Source: Bacillota bacterium
GTDB lineage: Bacteria > Bacillota > UBA5301
Length of the DNA stretch: 64,000 nt
Reading direction: 5' to 3'
NCBI GenBank assembly: GCA_017656135.1
Contig: JACDOJ010000001.1
Location: 1-64,000 of the forward strand
Position 1 is the stretch's first letter, and every line of letters begins with the position of its first letter. Below are positions 36,622 through 46,207 of this stretch, in pieces. The translations under genes and the position numbers were made by a program. Below the pieces are notes generated by a model. That model searched no databases. It was not told where the DNA came from and saw only the letters and a program-made list of their open reading frames with translations.

Positions 36622-38208
36622 TTACATCCTCTCATCGCTGAGATTACCAGGGTAAAAGACCACGTGCCGGTTGGGCTCCTCTCCCATGCTTTCCGAACTC
36701 AGGCTGTAGCTTGCCGCCAGCTGATGTTGGAGCCGACGGATATACGAGTTTTGGGGCCTCAAAGCCACCGGCTGCTTGGTCATAAGAACCTTTTTAGCCG
36801 CCTCTTCAGCCTCCTGCAAAGGCTCATCAATCCCCTCCGCCATCAGCTCTTGGAGGTACTTCTCCATTTGAGCAACGGTATTACTGCGGATAGGATGAAT
36901 AGGCAGATTGCGCTTGGCGCCCTCTTTGAGTTTCTTCGGCATCTTCCGGTACTGTCCCTTTAAGGTGAGAATTACATCGGCCACCTGGAGATCTTTTACT
37001 ATGTGCACTGGTGCCTTGAGATTGCTGATGGCCTTCTCCAGCCTGTTACGGCTCACCCCGTAGGGGTAGATGTGGATGATCCGGTCTAAGGTCGCAGTGC
37101 TGAAGTCGAACCGGCGGCTCTTACCGTTCCCGCCTTTGCCTGTTTGCGTTCGGGATTTCCCGTTGTCTTCGGGGCGCTCTCCCCTGAAGTCATCCAAAAG
37201 GGTGGCCGGCTGGATCACCTGGATCTCACCCTCCGGATAGCGTTGCCTGATCTCAGGCTGAGGGTCATAGCCTCTCAGGAGCAAGTCCACCGTAGCCGCC
37301 ACATCATGGTGAATGGCAAACCGGTCCCGGTCTTGAATCTCAATAACCACGTCAAAAGTTGGCGGATGCTTCCGCTCCAGGACCGTTTTCTGAGTGCCCC
37401 GGCGTTTAGCCTCTTCATCTCCTAAAGTGACAGCCTGTATCCCACCGACCAAGTCCGAGAGGGTGGGGTTGGAAATCAGGTTGTCGAGAGTGTTGCCGTG
37501 AGCAGTGCCAATCAGCTGAACACCCCGCTCAGCGATGGTCCTGGCCGCTTCGGCCTCGGATTGGGTGCCGATCTCATCGATTACTATTACCTCCGGCATG
37601 TGGTTTTCCACAGCCTCAATCATCACCTCAGCCTGGTCCTCCACCCGGCGCACTTGCATCCGCCGGGCCCGGCCGATGGCTGGATGAGGTATGTCACCGT
37701 CACCGGCAATCTCATTGGAGGTGTCCACTATAACCACCCGTTTATTGAACTCGGTGGCCAAGATCCTGGCGGTCTCCCGGAGCAGAGTGGTCTTGCCTAC
37801 CCCGGGTCTACCTAAGAGCAGGACGCTCTTGCCGGTCTCCATCACATCCCTGACGATATCGATGGTGCCGTAAACTGCACGACCTATTCTGCAGGTAAGC
37901 CCGATAATATCTCCCCTGCGGTTCCGGATGGCCGAAATCCGGTGAAGGGTCCTTTCAATACCGGCTCGGTTATCTGTCCCAAAGGAGCCTACCCGGGCCG
38001 TTACATAATCCAGATCTTCTCTGGTCACCAAAGTGTCTTCCAGATAGTCAAGGCCGCTATCATACCGCAGTTCTAGTGGCCTCCCCAGATCCAAGACGAT
38101 CTCAATTAACTCATTTTTTTTAGGTGAAGCATTAATTACCTTGACGATCCGAGGAGGTAGAACCTCCAATAGCAAATCCAGGTTATCGGTTATAGCTGTC
38201 TGGGTCAC
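36622..38208 (-). CDS. R3H-domain AAA ATPase (SpoIIIAA/Ycf45-like); ORF extends to 38319 but GTG 38208 has an SD
   Basis: TDNLDLLLEVLPPRIVKVI, VLLLGRPGVGKTTLLRETARILA, VIVIDEIGTQSEAEAARTIAERGVQLIGTAHGNTLDNLI. Confidence 0.9.
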   Translation of the reverse strand: MTQTAITDNLDLLLEVLPPRIVKVINASPKKNELIEIVLDLGRPLELRYDSGLDYLEDTLVTREDLDYVTARVGSFGTDNRAGIERTLHRISAIRNRRGDIIGLTCRIGRAVYGTIDIVRDVMETGKSVLLLGRPGVGKTTLLRETARILATEFNKRVVIVDTSNEIAGDGDIPHPAIGRARRMQVRRVEDQAEVMIEAVENHMPEVIVIDEIGTQSEAEAARTIAERGVQLIGTAHGNTLDNLISNPTLSDLVGGIQAVTLGDEEAKRRGTQKTVLERKHPPTFDVVIEIQDRDRFAIHHDVAATVDLLLRGYDPQPEIRQRYPEGEIQVIQPATLLDDFRGERPEDNGKSRTQTGKGGNGKSRRFDFSTATLDRIIHIYPYGVSRNRLEKAISNLKAPVHIVKDLQVADVILTLKGQYRKMPKKLKEGAKRNLPIHPIRSNTVAQMEKYLQELMAEGIDEPLQEAEEAAKKVLMTKQPVALRPQNSYIRRLQHQLAASYSLSSESMGEEPNRHVVFYPGNLSDERM

Positions 38209-38266
38209 GGAATAATCACCTTCTAATGTGATTATATCAGAATTTGTCCTTATATTATCTGTCCTT

Positions 38267-39763
38267 CTATTCCCGTACGACTCTGATTCCGCTGTCAGCT
38301 CCGGTAATCCGGAAGCCAAAGGTGGATAATCTCACTACATATTCTATTTGCTCCTCACTGATAACTTCCCCGGGAATCACCACCGGAATCCCCGGAGGGT
38401 AAGGGGCCACAATCCCTGCGCTGATTCGGCCCACCGCCTGAGTCGGGGCTACCACCTCCATCGGTGAGAAATAGGCCTCCCTGGGAGTGAGGGCCATCTC
38501 GCCCCCGCCTCTGGGCAGCGGAACCCGAGGCACTTCCCCCTTCCGATGGTTTCTGGCCACTAAGTCCTCTAAAGCCAGCTCCAGCCTGGAGATGGAGCTG
38601 ACGTCATCACCTGGGCCCAAAATAAGCAGGATCCGGGCAAAGTCGGCCATCTCCACCTGGATGAGATACTCTTTTCTCAACAGTTCAGCCACCTCTAAAC
38701 CGGTCAATCCCGTACCGGAGCAGTCCAGGACCACTTTGGTGGGATCCCAGTATTCATAGCCCAACTCCCGGACCTCAGACTCGCCCAGTACCCTGAGGCC
38801 GGGGATGGGCTGTAAGCGTTTACGGAGATCCTGTGCCAGCTCCAGCACCTGAGAGGTTATCTCGCCACCGATGGCCTGGTACTGGTAGACTGTGGCCTCC
38901 AGGGAAGCTAAGAGCAAAAAGGAGGGGCTCGTGGACTGCACCAGCTCTACGAACCTGGCCACCTCCTCTTCGCTGATCAGATCCCCAGAAAGGTGCAGCA
39001 TAGAGCTGCCGGTAAGGGAGGTCAACAGCTTATGAGTGCTCTGGGCAACCAGATCCGCTCCCTGCTCCAGAGCTGAAGGCGGCAGGTCCCTGGAAAAGGT
39101 GAAGTGGGGCCCGTGGGCCTCATCCACTAACACCGGTACACCGGCTTGGTGAGCGGCTTTAACCATAGGAGCAAGGTCGGAAGCGAAACCATAGTAGCTG
39201 GGGTTTTGACTGAAGACGGCAGAAATCGAACCGCTCTCTAAGACAGACTGCAGCTGGTCTTGCGGCAGGCGGGAATCAGGCAGGTCAGTGCTTGTCCCCT
39301 CTGGAGGCAGAATAACAGGGTCAGCGCCGCTTAAAATCAGTGCTCCCAAGACCGAGCCATGGGTTTGCCGAGGAATAACCACCCGGCCGTCTTTAGCCGC
39401 TGCCAGAAACATAGCCTGAATCCCGGCAGTGGTACCATTGGTCAAAAAGAAAGTTCGCTTAGCCCCAAAAAGAGAAGCCGCTTTTTCCCGCGCTCGCAAA
39501 AGTAAGCAGGAGGGGAGGACCTCGCCTTCCGGGCCCCACAGGACCGGAGGATCAATATCCAGCTTAACCCCCCAGTTACGCAAAGCTTCCGCAAAGATCT
39601 GGTGCATGCGCCCCCCCTGTTTGTGTCCGGGGGTGTGCATAGGGAGGACACCTTGCTCACAATAATCCAAAAGAGCGGATAAAAACAAGGGCCGCTCTTG
39701 ATCATACACTGTCATTAGTTGAACTCTCCTTCGAGCCAGTGCAGCATTCTGGAGGCGAAACAC
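38267..39763 (-). CDS. aminotransferase-fold Orn/Lys/Arg decarboxylase (YaaO type)
   Basis: LPMHTPGHKQGG, FLTNGTTAGIQAMFLAA, VLVDEAHGPHFTFS, DLVAQSTHKLLTSLTGSSMLHL. Confidence 0.93.
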   Translation of the reverse strand: MFRLQNAALARRRVQLMTVYDQERPLFLSALLDYCEQGVLPMHTPGHKQGGRMHQIFAEALRNWGVKLDIDPPVLWGPEGEVLPSCLLLRAREKAASLFGAKRTFFLTNGTTAGIQAMFLAAAKDGRVVIPRQTHGSVLGALILSGADPVILPPEGTSTDLPDSRLPQDQLQSVLESGSISAVFSQNPSYYGFASDLAPMVKAAHQAGVPVLVDEAHGPHFTFSRDLPPSALEQGADLVAQSTHKLLTSLTGSSMLHLSGDLISEEEVARFVELVQSTSPSFLLLASLEATVYQYQAIGGEITSQVLELAQDLRKRLQPIPGLRVLGESEVRELGYEYWDPTKVVLDCSGTGLTGLEVAELLRKEYLIQVEMADFARILLILGPGDDVSSISRLELALEDLVARNHRKGEVPRVPLPRGGGEMALTPREAYFSPMEVVAPTQAVGRISAGIVAPYPPGIPVVIPGEVISEEQIEYVVRLSTFGFRITGADSGIRVVRE

Positions 39764-39924
39764 CTGCTGATAAGGTGCGCCCGTTCCAGATACCCGGGAC
39801 TTCCCGGCATACTCGCCAAGACCTCCCGTTCACACTTAGCACAGATGCACCCGGAGCCTAGGCGGGTAAAGAGGATACTCAGCCTCCCGCAAAGAACGCA
39901 GCGGTACGAAAAATCCATGGTCAA
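39715..39924 (-). CDS. Gin/CsfB-like sigma-G inhibitor
   Basis: 69 aa with CVLCGRLS...GCICAKCEREVL (two CXXC); next to YaaO-type gene as csfB is in B. subtilis. Confidence 0.75.
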   Translation of the reverse strand: MTMDFSYRCVLCGRLSILFTRLGSGCICAKCEREVLASMPGSPGYLERAHLISRCFASRMLHWLEGEFN

Positions 39925-39959
39925 CGCCTCCTTTATTAATGTGCCCCATCTACTACACC

Positions 39960-41918
39960 CTATTCCCCGCTGCTAGACACGGTGCTTGTCGGGTTTTGGT
40001 CTTTCGCATCTTTCATCGCTGTGCCGGCGATCCGTTTATCGCCGACCCTTTTCGTCCATTTGATCTCATCAAAGTACTCCAAGAGAGCAATAGCATATTT
40101 CCGGCTGCTCTCGGTGGCATCCCGGAAAGCCGCGGTTTCCAGACCGCCTTCCTCCTGGATAATATTTTTCGCCAGCTCCTTGGCCTTCTCCAAATTGTCC
40201 CGGTGAAAGATGATTCCTTCACTGACTTTGACCACACTGCCCTTAAGAAGGAGGTAATTAAGAATCTCGGTCAAACCCTCCCCGCTTTGGTTGAATTTGG
40301 CCGCCAAGTCAGCCATGTTGGGGGGAGAATATCCTGCCGAGAGCAGTTCCTCCTCAATCTGACCGGCAATTCGTTCTTCTTCCGGGCCGAGCTGTAGTCC
40401 CTTGCCCGGCAGTCCAACTTCCTTATCATAAACATTGATTCGACCGACTTGAACCCAGTGCTCCAAGAGGCTGGCGAAGAGCTTTGGTTCCCAGTCCGGA
40501 ACCAGCCGGCTGCGCAGCTCTTCCTTGGAGTAGCCTTTGCGCATCGGGTACTCGGCGTGAAACGCCTCCAAGAGTTTCCCGGCCTTTTCCCAGAGCTGCT
40601 TCTCTCCTGCACTCCAAAGAAAGACCTGGTTGTTCTCGAGGTCGATAATCTCTCCCTCCCTGAGCAGGGTCCGAATCTGCGTGCGCAGCTCCCCAGGATC
40701 CAGCAAAGTCTTCTTGCGCAGCTCATCTCGGGTAAGAGGGGTGGTCGGCACCCGCTCGAAGGACAACCGCAAAAGGTCCAGGGGATGACCTTCGTCTTCC
40801 CGGCGCAAAATCTCCAACGTATCTGGGCTCTTCCGCTTCCACCTTAAAGGATTGCCGCTTAAGATCTTACCTCCGGCCACGGTGTGAGCCGGGGAATAGG
40901 TTCTGATTACAAAGAGATCTCCCCGTGCCACCACCACCGGATCCTCTAACATCAACTGGCCGTAGCCGGTCTGGCCCGGTTCAACAGTTTCAGCCCCTAA
41001 GACTCTAAGCCTGGCCAAGACCTCACTGGTACCCACGTGAACCCGGACCCTTTCTCCGTGGGAAAGCTCTTTGGCCTTCTCCAACACGCTGATTTTGACA
41101 TCGACGATGGTGGTCGGCTCCAAGAGTCCGGGCTCTAAAATGACATCGCCCCTTTTCAGCTGGGACTTCTCCACACCGGCCAAGTTCAGAGCCACTCTCT
41201 GCCCAGCCTCCACTGATGAAACCGGTTCATCATGGACCTGAATCTGGCGAACTTTCGCCCGAATCCCGGCGGGCTGGATCTCCACCTCATCCTTGATCTG
41301 GATGGTGCCGCCGAGCAAGGTTCCGGTAACAACCGTGCCGTGCCCGGAGATCTGGAAGACCCGGTCTATCGGCAAGCGTAGGAGCTTGGAGGGCTCGCTT
41401 TTTTCCGCTTCGGAAACCACCTTTTCCACCTGGGCCAACAGCTCAGGAATCCCGTCACCGGTGACAGCCGATACCGGTACCAGGGGGGCGTTTTCCAAGG
41501 TAGTACCAACCAGACGTTCCTTAATATCCTCCTGCACAAGTTCGAGGAGCTCGGCATCAACCAGATCCTTCTTGGTGACCGCGACCACTCCATACTTCAC
41601 CTGGAGCAGGTTCAGGATATCTAAGTGCTCATCAGTCTGAGGCATAACCCCCTCATCGGCTGCCACCACCAAGATCACCACATCTATGCTGCTCACCCCG
41701 GCCAACATGTTCTTAATGAACCGCTCATGACCGGGAACATCGATGATCGCCGCCTTCTTTCCGCTGGGTAATGTAAAGGGGGCAAAACCCAGGTCAATGG
41801 TGAGCCCTCTTCTCCTCTCCTCTTCCCAGCGGTCGGTGTTAACTCCCGTGATAGCCTTGACCAAGGTGGTTTTCCCGTGGTCCACATGTCCGGCTGTACC
41901 CATTATGATCCTGCGCAT
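39960..41918 (-). CDS. selB: selenocysteine-specific elongation factor
   Basis: IIMGTAGHVDHGKTTLVKAITGVNTDRWEEERRRGLTIDLGFA; C-terminal winged-helix extension. Confidence 0.96.
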   Translation of the reverse strand: MRRIIMGTAGHVDHGKTTLVKAITGVNTDRWEEERRRGLTIDLGFAPFTLPSGKKAAIIDVPGHERFIKNMLAGVSSIDVVILVVAADEGVMPQTDEHLDILNLLQVKYGVVAVTKKDLVDAELLELVQEDIKERLVGTTLENAPLVPVSAVTGDGIPELLAQVEKVVSEAEKSEPSKLLRLPIDRVFQISGHGTVVTGTLLGGTIQIKDEVEIQPAGIRAKVRQIQVHDEPVSSVEAGQRVALNLAGVEKSQLKRGDVILEPGLLEPTTIVDVKISVLEKAKELSHGERVRVHVGTSEVLARLRVLGAETVEPGQTGYGQLMLEDPVVVARGDLFVIRTYSPAHTVAGGKILSGNPLRWKRKSPDTLEILRREDEGHPLDLLRLSFERVPTTPLTRDELRKKTLLDPGELRTQIRTLLREGEIIDLENNQVFLWSAGEKQLWEKAGKLLEAFHAEYPMRKGYSKEELRSRLVPDWEPKLFASLLEHWVQVGRINVYDKEVGLPGKGLQLGPEEERIAGQIEEELLSAGYSPPNMADLAAKFNQSGEGLTEILNYLLLKGSVVKVSEGIIFHRDNLEKAKELAKNIIQEEGGLETAAFRDATESSRKYAIALLEYFDEIKWTKRVGDKRIAGTAMKDAKDQNPTSTVSSSGE

Positions 41919-43334
41919 TTAAACAAAAACCTCCCGACTGCGGCCTAGTGTTTCAGCGATGAAGGGTATCTGGTCGTCAGTGATAGTCCTAGCGTTGAGG
42001 AGTACTTTCTCCTGGCTAACCCTGACAATCACCGGAGGGTCCTGTTTTCTCAGCCACTCTTCCAGGTCGACCGGGCTGACCCAGGACAAAACCACTGAAA
42101 CCGCTGTGCTGGGAATCTCCGCGCCAGGCAGAGAACCGCCGCCGGCCTGAGCCGGATCTGAAACCAACTCCACGTGTGCTCCCGGTGCAGTAGCAGCAAT
42201 GGCTTCAGCTAACCTCCTGGCTCTTTCGGCCACCGTTTCCTCGGATTCAGAAAGCATCCGCAAGGTGGGGATCTCAACCAGAGCCAGCTCGGGCAGGAGG
42301 TACAATTTCAAGGTGGCCTCCAAGGCGGCCAAGGTCATCTTGTCGATCCGCAAAGCCCTGGTAAGTTGGTTTTTCTTGATTTTTTGAATCAAATCTTTTC
42401 GGCCAACGATAATGCCGGCCTGGGGACCGCCCAACAGTTTATCCCCGCTGAAGGTGACTACATCAGCCCCGGCGGCGATGCTCTCTTGAACCGTTGGCTC
42501 TTTGGGCAGGCCCAAACGGGAAAGATCGACCAGAACCCCGCTGCCTAAATCTTCAATGAGGATTATCCCTTTTTTCTTAGCCAGTTTAGCCAGATCCGAG
42601 AGGGGAACGCTCTCGGTAAAACCCAGGATGCGGAAGTTCGAGGTATGCACCTTCAGGATAACCTTGGTCTCTTCAGTGATGGCCTCCTCGTAGTCATAGA
42701 GGTGGGTCTTGTTGGTGGTGCCCACTTCCCGCAGGACGGCCCCGCTCCTGGCCATAACCTCAGGTACCCGGAAGGAGCCGCCGATCTCCACCAGCTCACC
42801 CCGGGAGACCACCGCCTCACCGCCTTTGGCCAAAGTATCCAAGACCAGCATAATAGCAGCGGCGTTATTGTTGACCACCAGACCGGCCTCGGCGCCGGTG
42901 ATCTGGACCAAGAGTTCTTCCACGTGGGAATAGCGTGAACCCCGCTCCCCCTTCTCAAGGTCGTACTCAAGATTGGAGTAGGTCCCGGCCACCCGCTCCA
43001 CGGCCTTCCGAGCCATATCCGCCAACGGAGAACGCCCCAAATTGGTGTGGATGATCACCCCGGTGGCATTGACGGCCGGGCGCAGATGCAAATCCTGCTC
43101 CCAGCCGTCAAAATACTCCTCAAGGCTTTGGCTCCAGGCCTCAGGTGACTCTGGAACAACCGCTGCCCCAGCCAGGACCTTTTTGCGCAGCTTATCCACG
43201 TAAAGCCGTAAGGCCCCCACTACCGCGTCCCGGGGCCACTTCTCGGCCTGCTTCTCCACAGGATCTAGTTCCAGCAGCTCGTTGATGGGGGGAATCCGCC
43301 TGAGCTGTTCGTTAACCGCGTTTTTCAATATCAA
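41919..43334 (-). CDS. selA: L-seryl-tRNA(Sec) selenium transferase
   Basis: RPAVNATGVIIHTNLGRSPLADMARKAV, VVTFSGDKLLGGPQAGIIVGRKDLIQKIKKNQLTRALRIDKMTLAALEATL. Confidence 0.97.
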   Translation of the reverse strand: MILKNAVNEQLRRIPPINELLELDPVEKQAEKWPRDAVVGALRLYVDKLRKKVLAGAAVVPESPEAWSQSLEEYFDGWEQDLHLRPAVNATGVIIHTNLGRSPLADMARKAVERVAGTYSNLEYDLEKGERGSRYSHVEELLVQITGAEAGLVVNNNAAAIMLVLDTLAKGGEAVVSRGELVEIGGSFRVPEVMARSGAVLREVGTTNKTHLYDYEEAITEETKVILKVHTSNFRILGFTESVPLSDLAKLAKKKGIILIEDLGSGVLVDLSRLGLPKEPTVQESIAAGADVVTFSGDKLLGGPQAGIIVGRKDLIQKIKKNQLTRALRIDKMTLAALEATLKLYLLPELALVEIPTLRMLSESEETVAERARRLAEAIAATAPGAHVELVSDPAQAGGGSLPGAEIPSTAVSVVLSWVSPVDLEEWLRKQDPPVIVRVSQEKVLLNARTITDDQIPFIAETLGRSREVFV

Positions 43335-44377
43335 CCCTCCACCAGCAGAGATTTTGCTTTCGCTTCGGTGATCTCGCCAACTACCACCGCAGTAACTCTC
43401 TCACTCTTCAAAGCGGAGACCAGGCTGTCGGCTTCCTTCCCTGGCACAGCCAAGAGCAGTCCGCCGGAGGTCTGGGGATCTGCAGCCAACTCAAAAAGGG
43501 TGGAATCCAACCCCTGGCCCATCTGCACCTTATCCTCAAGGAAAGACAGGTTGGAGACCAGTCCCCCTGGGAGGTAGCCTTTTTTGGCGTAATCATAAGC
43601 CCCTGGTAAAAGAGGCAGCTCGGAAAGGTATACGTGAGCTGTCACTCCACTTCCGGAAGCCATCTCCCACAAGTGGCCTAAGAAACCAAAACCGGTGACA
43701 TCCGTGCAGGCATGGACAGTATACTCTGCAGCTGTTTCCGCGGCAGTCTTGTTCAACTCAGCCATGGATTCGGTCATGGCCTTTACTTCCTCTTCTCCGG
43801 CAGCACCTTTCTTAAGAGCTGTGCTAATTACCCCGGTCCCCAAGGGTTTGGTCAAGATCAGTTTGTCTCCAGGTTTAGCCCCTACGTTTTGCCAAACCTT
43901 CTCCGGATTCACAATTCCAGTCACCGAAAGACCGTACTTAGGCTCATCATCCTGAACCGTGTGCCCACCTAGAAGGGCCACCCCGGCCTCCTGCACCTTT
44001 TCAGAACCGCCTTTGATAATCTGGCCTAGAATACCCAAATCCGAGTTACAGGGGAAACAGACAATATTCAAGGCCGTCAGAGGCCGGCCCCCCATAGCGT
44101 AGACATCGCTCAGGGAATTGGCGGCGGCAATCTGACCGTACCAGTATGGATCATCGACAATAGGGGTGAAAAAGTCCAGAGTCTGGATCAATGCTGTCTT
44201 CTCGTCGAGTTTGTACACCCCGGCATCGTCCACCGTATTGAAACCAACCAACACATTTTCGTTATAAGGCGCTTCAGGCAAGTGACGCAAAACTTGCGCC
44301 AGGTCTCCAGGACCAAATTTTGCTGCTCAACCTGATTTAGATGATAACTGGGTCAATCGAATTTTTTCCTTGTTCAT
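43331..44377 (-). CDS. selD: selenide, water dikinase, Sec-containing; UGA at 44327-44329 read as Sec17
   Basis: Track ORF starts at 44290; upstream in-frame reading MNKEKIRLTQLSSKSG-U-AAKFGPGDLAQVLRHLPEAP with AAAGGAGG SD. Confidence 0.93.
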
Positions 44378-44444
44378 TAGAGACGGCCTCCTTTGCCTGA
44401 AGTTTGCCCACTGGGAGCATCTCCCTATTATTTAGACAAACAAA

Positions 44445-44474
44445 GGGCGAGCCCTGCCATGAGAGGGTTCGCCC
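44445..44474 (-). terminator. hairpin A between selC and selD, terminator-like
   Basis: GGGCGAGCCCTGCCATGAGAGGGTTCGCCC; followed on - strand by TTTGTTTG. Confidence 0.6.
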
Positions 44475-44486
44475 AACCGTTCTTTC

Positions 44487-44523
44487 AATAAAAAAGCGAC
44501 CCCTGCCGTGAGCAAGGATCGCT
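44487..44523 (-). terminator. hairpin B immediately downstream of selC, intrinsic terminator
   Basis: AGCGACCCCTGCCGTGAGCAAGGATCGCT; followed on - strand by TTTTTTATT. Confidence 0.7.
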
Positions 44524-44534
44524 GGTATGCAATT

Positions 44535-44631
44535 TGGCGGGAGTATGTGGGAATCGAACCCACCACGGACAGGGCCACTGCCCGTCACTGGATTTGAAGT
44601 CCAGGAGGCCCACCAGGACCCATCCACTCCC
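44535..44631 (-). tRNA. selC: tRNA-Sec (anticodon UCA)
   Basis: GGGAGTGGATGGGTCCTGGTGGGCCTCCTGGACTTCAAATCCAGTGACGGGCAGTGGCCCTGTCCGTGGTGGGTTCGATTCCCACATACTCCCGCCA; long variable arm, TCA anticodon, encoded CCA. Confidence 0.96.
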
Positions 44632-44675
44632 TAGAGACAAGTGATATTATAACACACTTTTCCCCACAAGGAAAT

Positions 44676-44698
44676 GGGCCCCGTGTCAGGCGGGGCCC
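44676..44698 (-). terminator. terminator-like hairpin downstream of formate dehydrogenase operon
   Basis: GGGCCCCG...CGGGGCCC perfect 8-bp stem; weak U tract. Confidence 0.6.
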
Positions 44699-44722
44699 TT
44701 CGTTGCTTCTCTTCCCTACTCT

Positions 44723-45409
44723 TTAGGCATCTTTTCCGGTCACCCGACGATACCACTTGGGATAGTGGCTCTTGGCAAACTCCTCGTCGACCCAACCGGT
44801 GGTCATGCCCTTTAAGGCAGTCCTCATCTTCGGATGGATCAGGCTGAGGTACATGTGGACCAACAGCATAGATGTCATGAACAGCCAGCTCAGATCATGA
44901 ATGGGGTAGGCCAGGCGAACTGCCCACTTAGGGAAAGTCTCCGGGAACCACATCACGAAACCGCTGATGGTCAAGGTAAAGAGCGTGCCCACAGTCAGGA
45001 TGGAGTTGACTTTCTCACCGGAGTTGATAAAATCAGCCTCCGGGAGATCTCCATGCCGTCCCATGAACTCGGTCACAATATACTTGGCGGAAAAGATGAA
45101 GTCTTCTTTCTTCCAAGTAAATGCAACCTTCAACCACTCTTTCATCTGCTGCCTGGAGCCAACCAAGAGGAGGACTAGAGCGAAGAGAGCATAGGGAATT
45201 GCCACTACCCTGTGAATGATACGGGCATTCTGGATACCGCCGAAAAGGTTACCGATCCAGGTAGTTGCCGGCACATAGATGGATAGACCGGTCAACAACA
45301 GGGTAAGGAAGGTAACGGTATGAACCCAGTGGGCAGCGATGCCCGCTTTGGTAAACCTGCGAACCTTTCCGTCCTTTACAATTCCAATATTAGGCTCTTT
45401 GTTGGCCAT
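44723..45409 (-). CDS. formate dehydrogenase cytochrome b (gamma) subunit
   Basis: AGIAAHWVHTVTFLTLLLTGLSIY, multi-TM cytochrome b pattern; adjacent to beta and alpha subunits. Confidence 0.9.
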   Translation of the reverse strand: MANKEPNIGIVKDGKVRRFTKAGIAAHWVHTVTFLTLLLTGLSIYVPATTWIGNLFGGIQNARIIHRVVAIPYALFALVLLLVGSRQQMKEWLKVAFTWKKEDFIFSAKYIVTEFMGRHGDLPEADFINSGEKVNSILTVGTLFTLTISGFVMWFPETFPKWAVRLAYPIHDLSWLFMTSMLLVHMYLSLIHPKMRTALKGMTTGWVDEEFAKSHYPKWYRRVTGKDA

Positions 45410-46207
45410 TTACTTCACTCCCCCTTCAACGTGGGCTCCGGTCTCCTTCGGCGGTTTCTGGACGAAGTTGAACCAGGTGGCTACCAAGAGCAACAGAACG
45501 GAAGCACCGACTGCCACATTACCAACCGGACGGGCAAGGTACTGCCAGAACTTGACCTGCCACGGCACTTGGGTACCGTGAGGCGGCAGACCGTAAACCG
45601 CCGGATCTTCAGTGAGGATGTACAGGACAGTGCCACCGGCTTCTTCGTTGCCGTAAATGGTAGCCCGTGGGAACCGCTTCCGTACCTGAGCCAAGCGAAC
45701 CTGTGCTGCTCTCAGCATATCTTCCCGCTCACCGAACTGAATGGCTCCAGTGGGACAGGTCTTGCTACAGGCGGGAGTCAACCCGTTTTCGATCCGGCTG
45801 ACACACATGTCACACTTGCTCATTTTGTGAGTGTTGTTGTCGACCTTAGGCACTCCGAAGGGGCAGTTCTGAACGCAGTAACCACACCCGATGCAGAGGT
45901 CCCTGTCAACATAGATTGCTCCTTCTGGGCTGCGCTGGATGGCGTTTTTCGGACAAACCATCATACAGGCTGCTTCGGTGCAGTGCATGCACTGCCTTTT
46001 GCCGAAGATCCACCGGATTCCGTCGGCCTCCTCGACCTCATTCATCTTGACGATGGTGTAGGTCTGGGTGGCGAAACCTTCTTTAGTCTGGTACGACCCA
46101 TTGAAAGGCCGGATATCAGCCGCTAGGTCGTTCCAGTTTTTGCAGGCCACTTCGCAGCCACGACAAGCCATGCACTTTGAGGTGTCAATGAACAAAGTCT
46201 TGGCCAT
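45410..46207 (-). CDS. formate dehydrogenase iron-sulfur (beta) subunit
   Basis: CMACRGCEVACKNWN, CMHCTEAACMMVCPKNAI, CIGCGYCVQNCPFGVP, CDMCVSRIENGLTPACSKTCPTGAI; C-terminal TM. Confidence 0.95.
   Translation of the reverse strand: MAKTLFIDTSKCMACRGCEVACKNWNDLAADIRPFNGSYQTKEGFATQTYTIVKMNEVEEADGIRWIFGKRQCMHCTEAACMMVCPKNAIQRSPEGAIYVDRDLCIGCGYCVQNCPFGVPKVDNNTHKMSKCDMCVSRIENGLTPACSKTCPTGAIQFGEREDMLRAAQVRLAQVRKRFPRATIYGNEEAGGTVLYILTEDPAVYGLPPHGTQVPWQVKFWQYLARPVGNVAVGASVLLLLVATWFNFVQKPPKETGAHVEGGVK

Noticed and set aside
44337-44627. 96-aa - strand ORF over selC and the selD start
   Set aside because: Overlaps tRNA-Sec, both hairpins and the Sec-coding selD start; spurious
45320-46126. 268-aa + ORF antisense to fdh beta/gamma
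   Set aside because: Antisense shadow of ferredoxin-type subunit with conserved Cys motifs on the other strand
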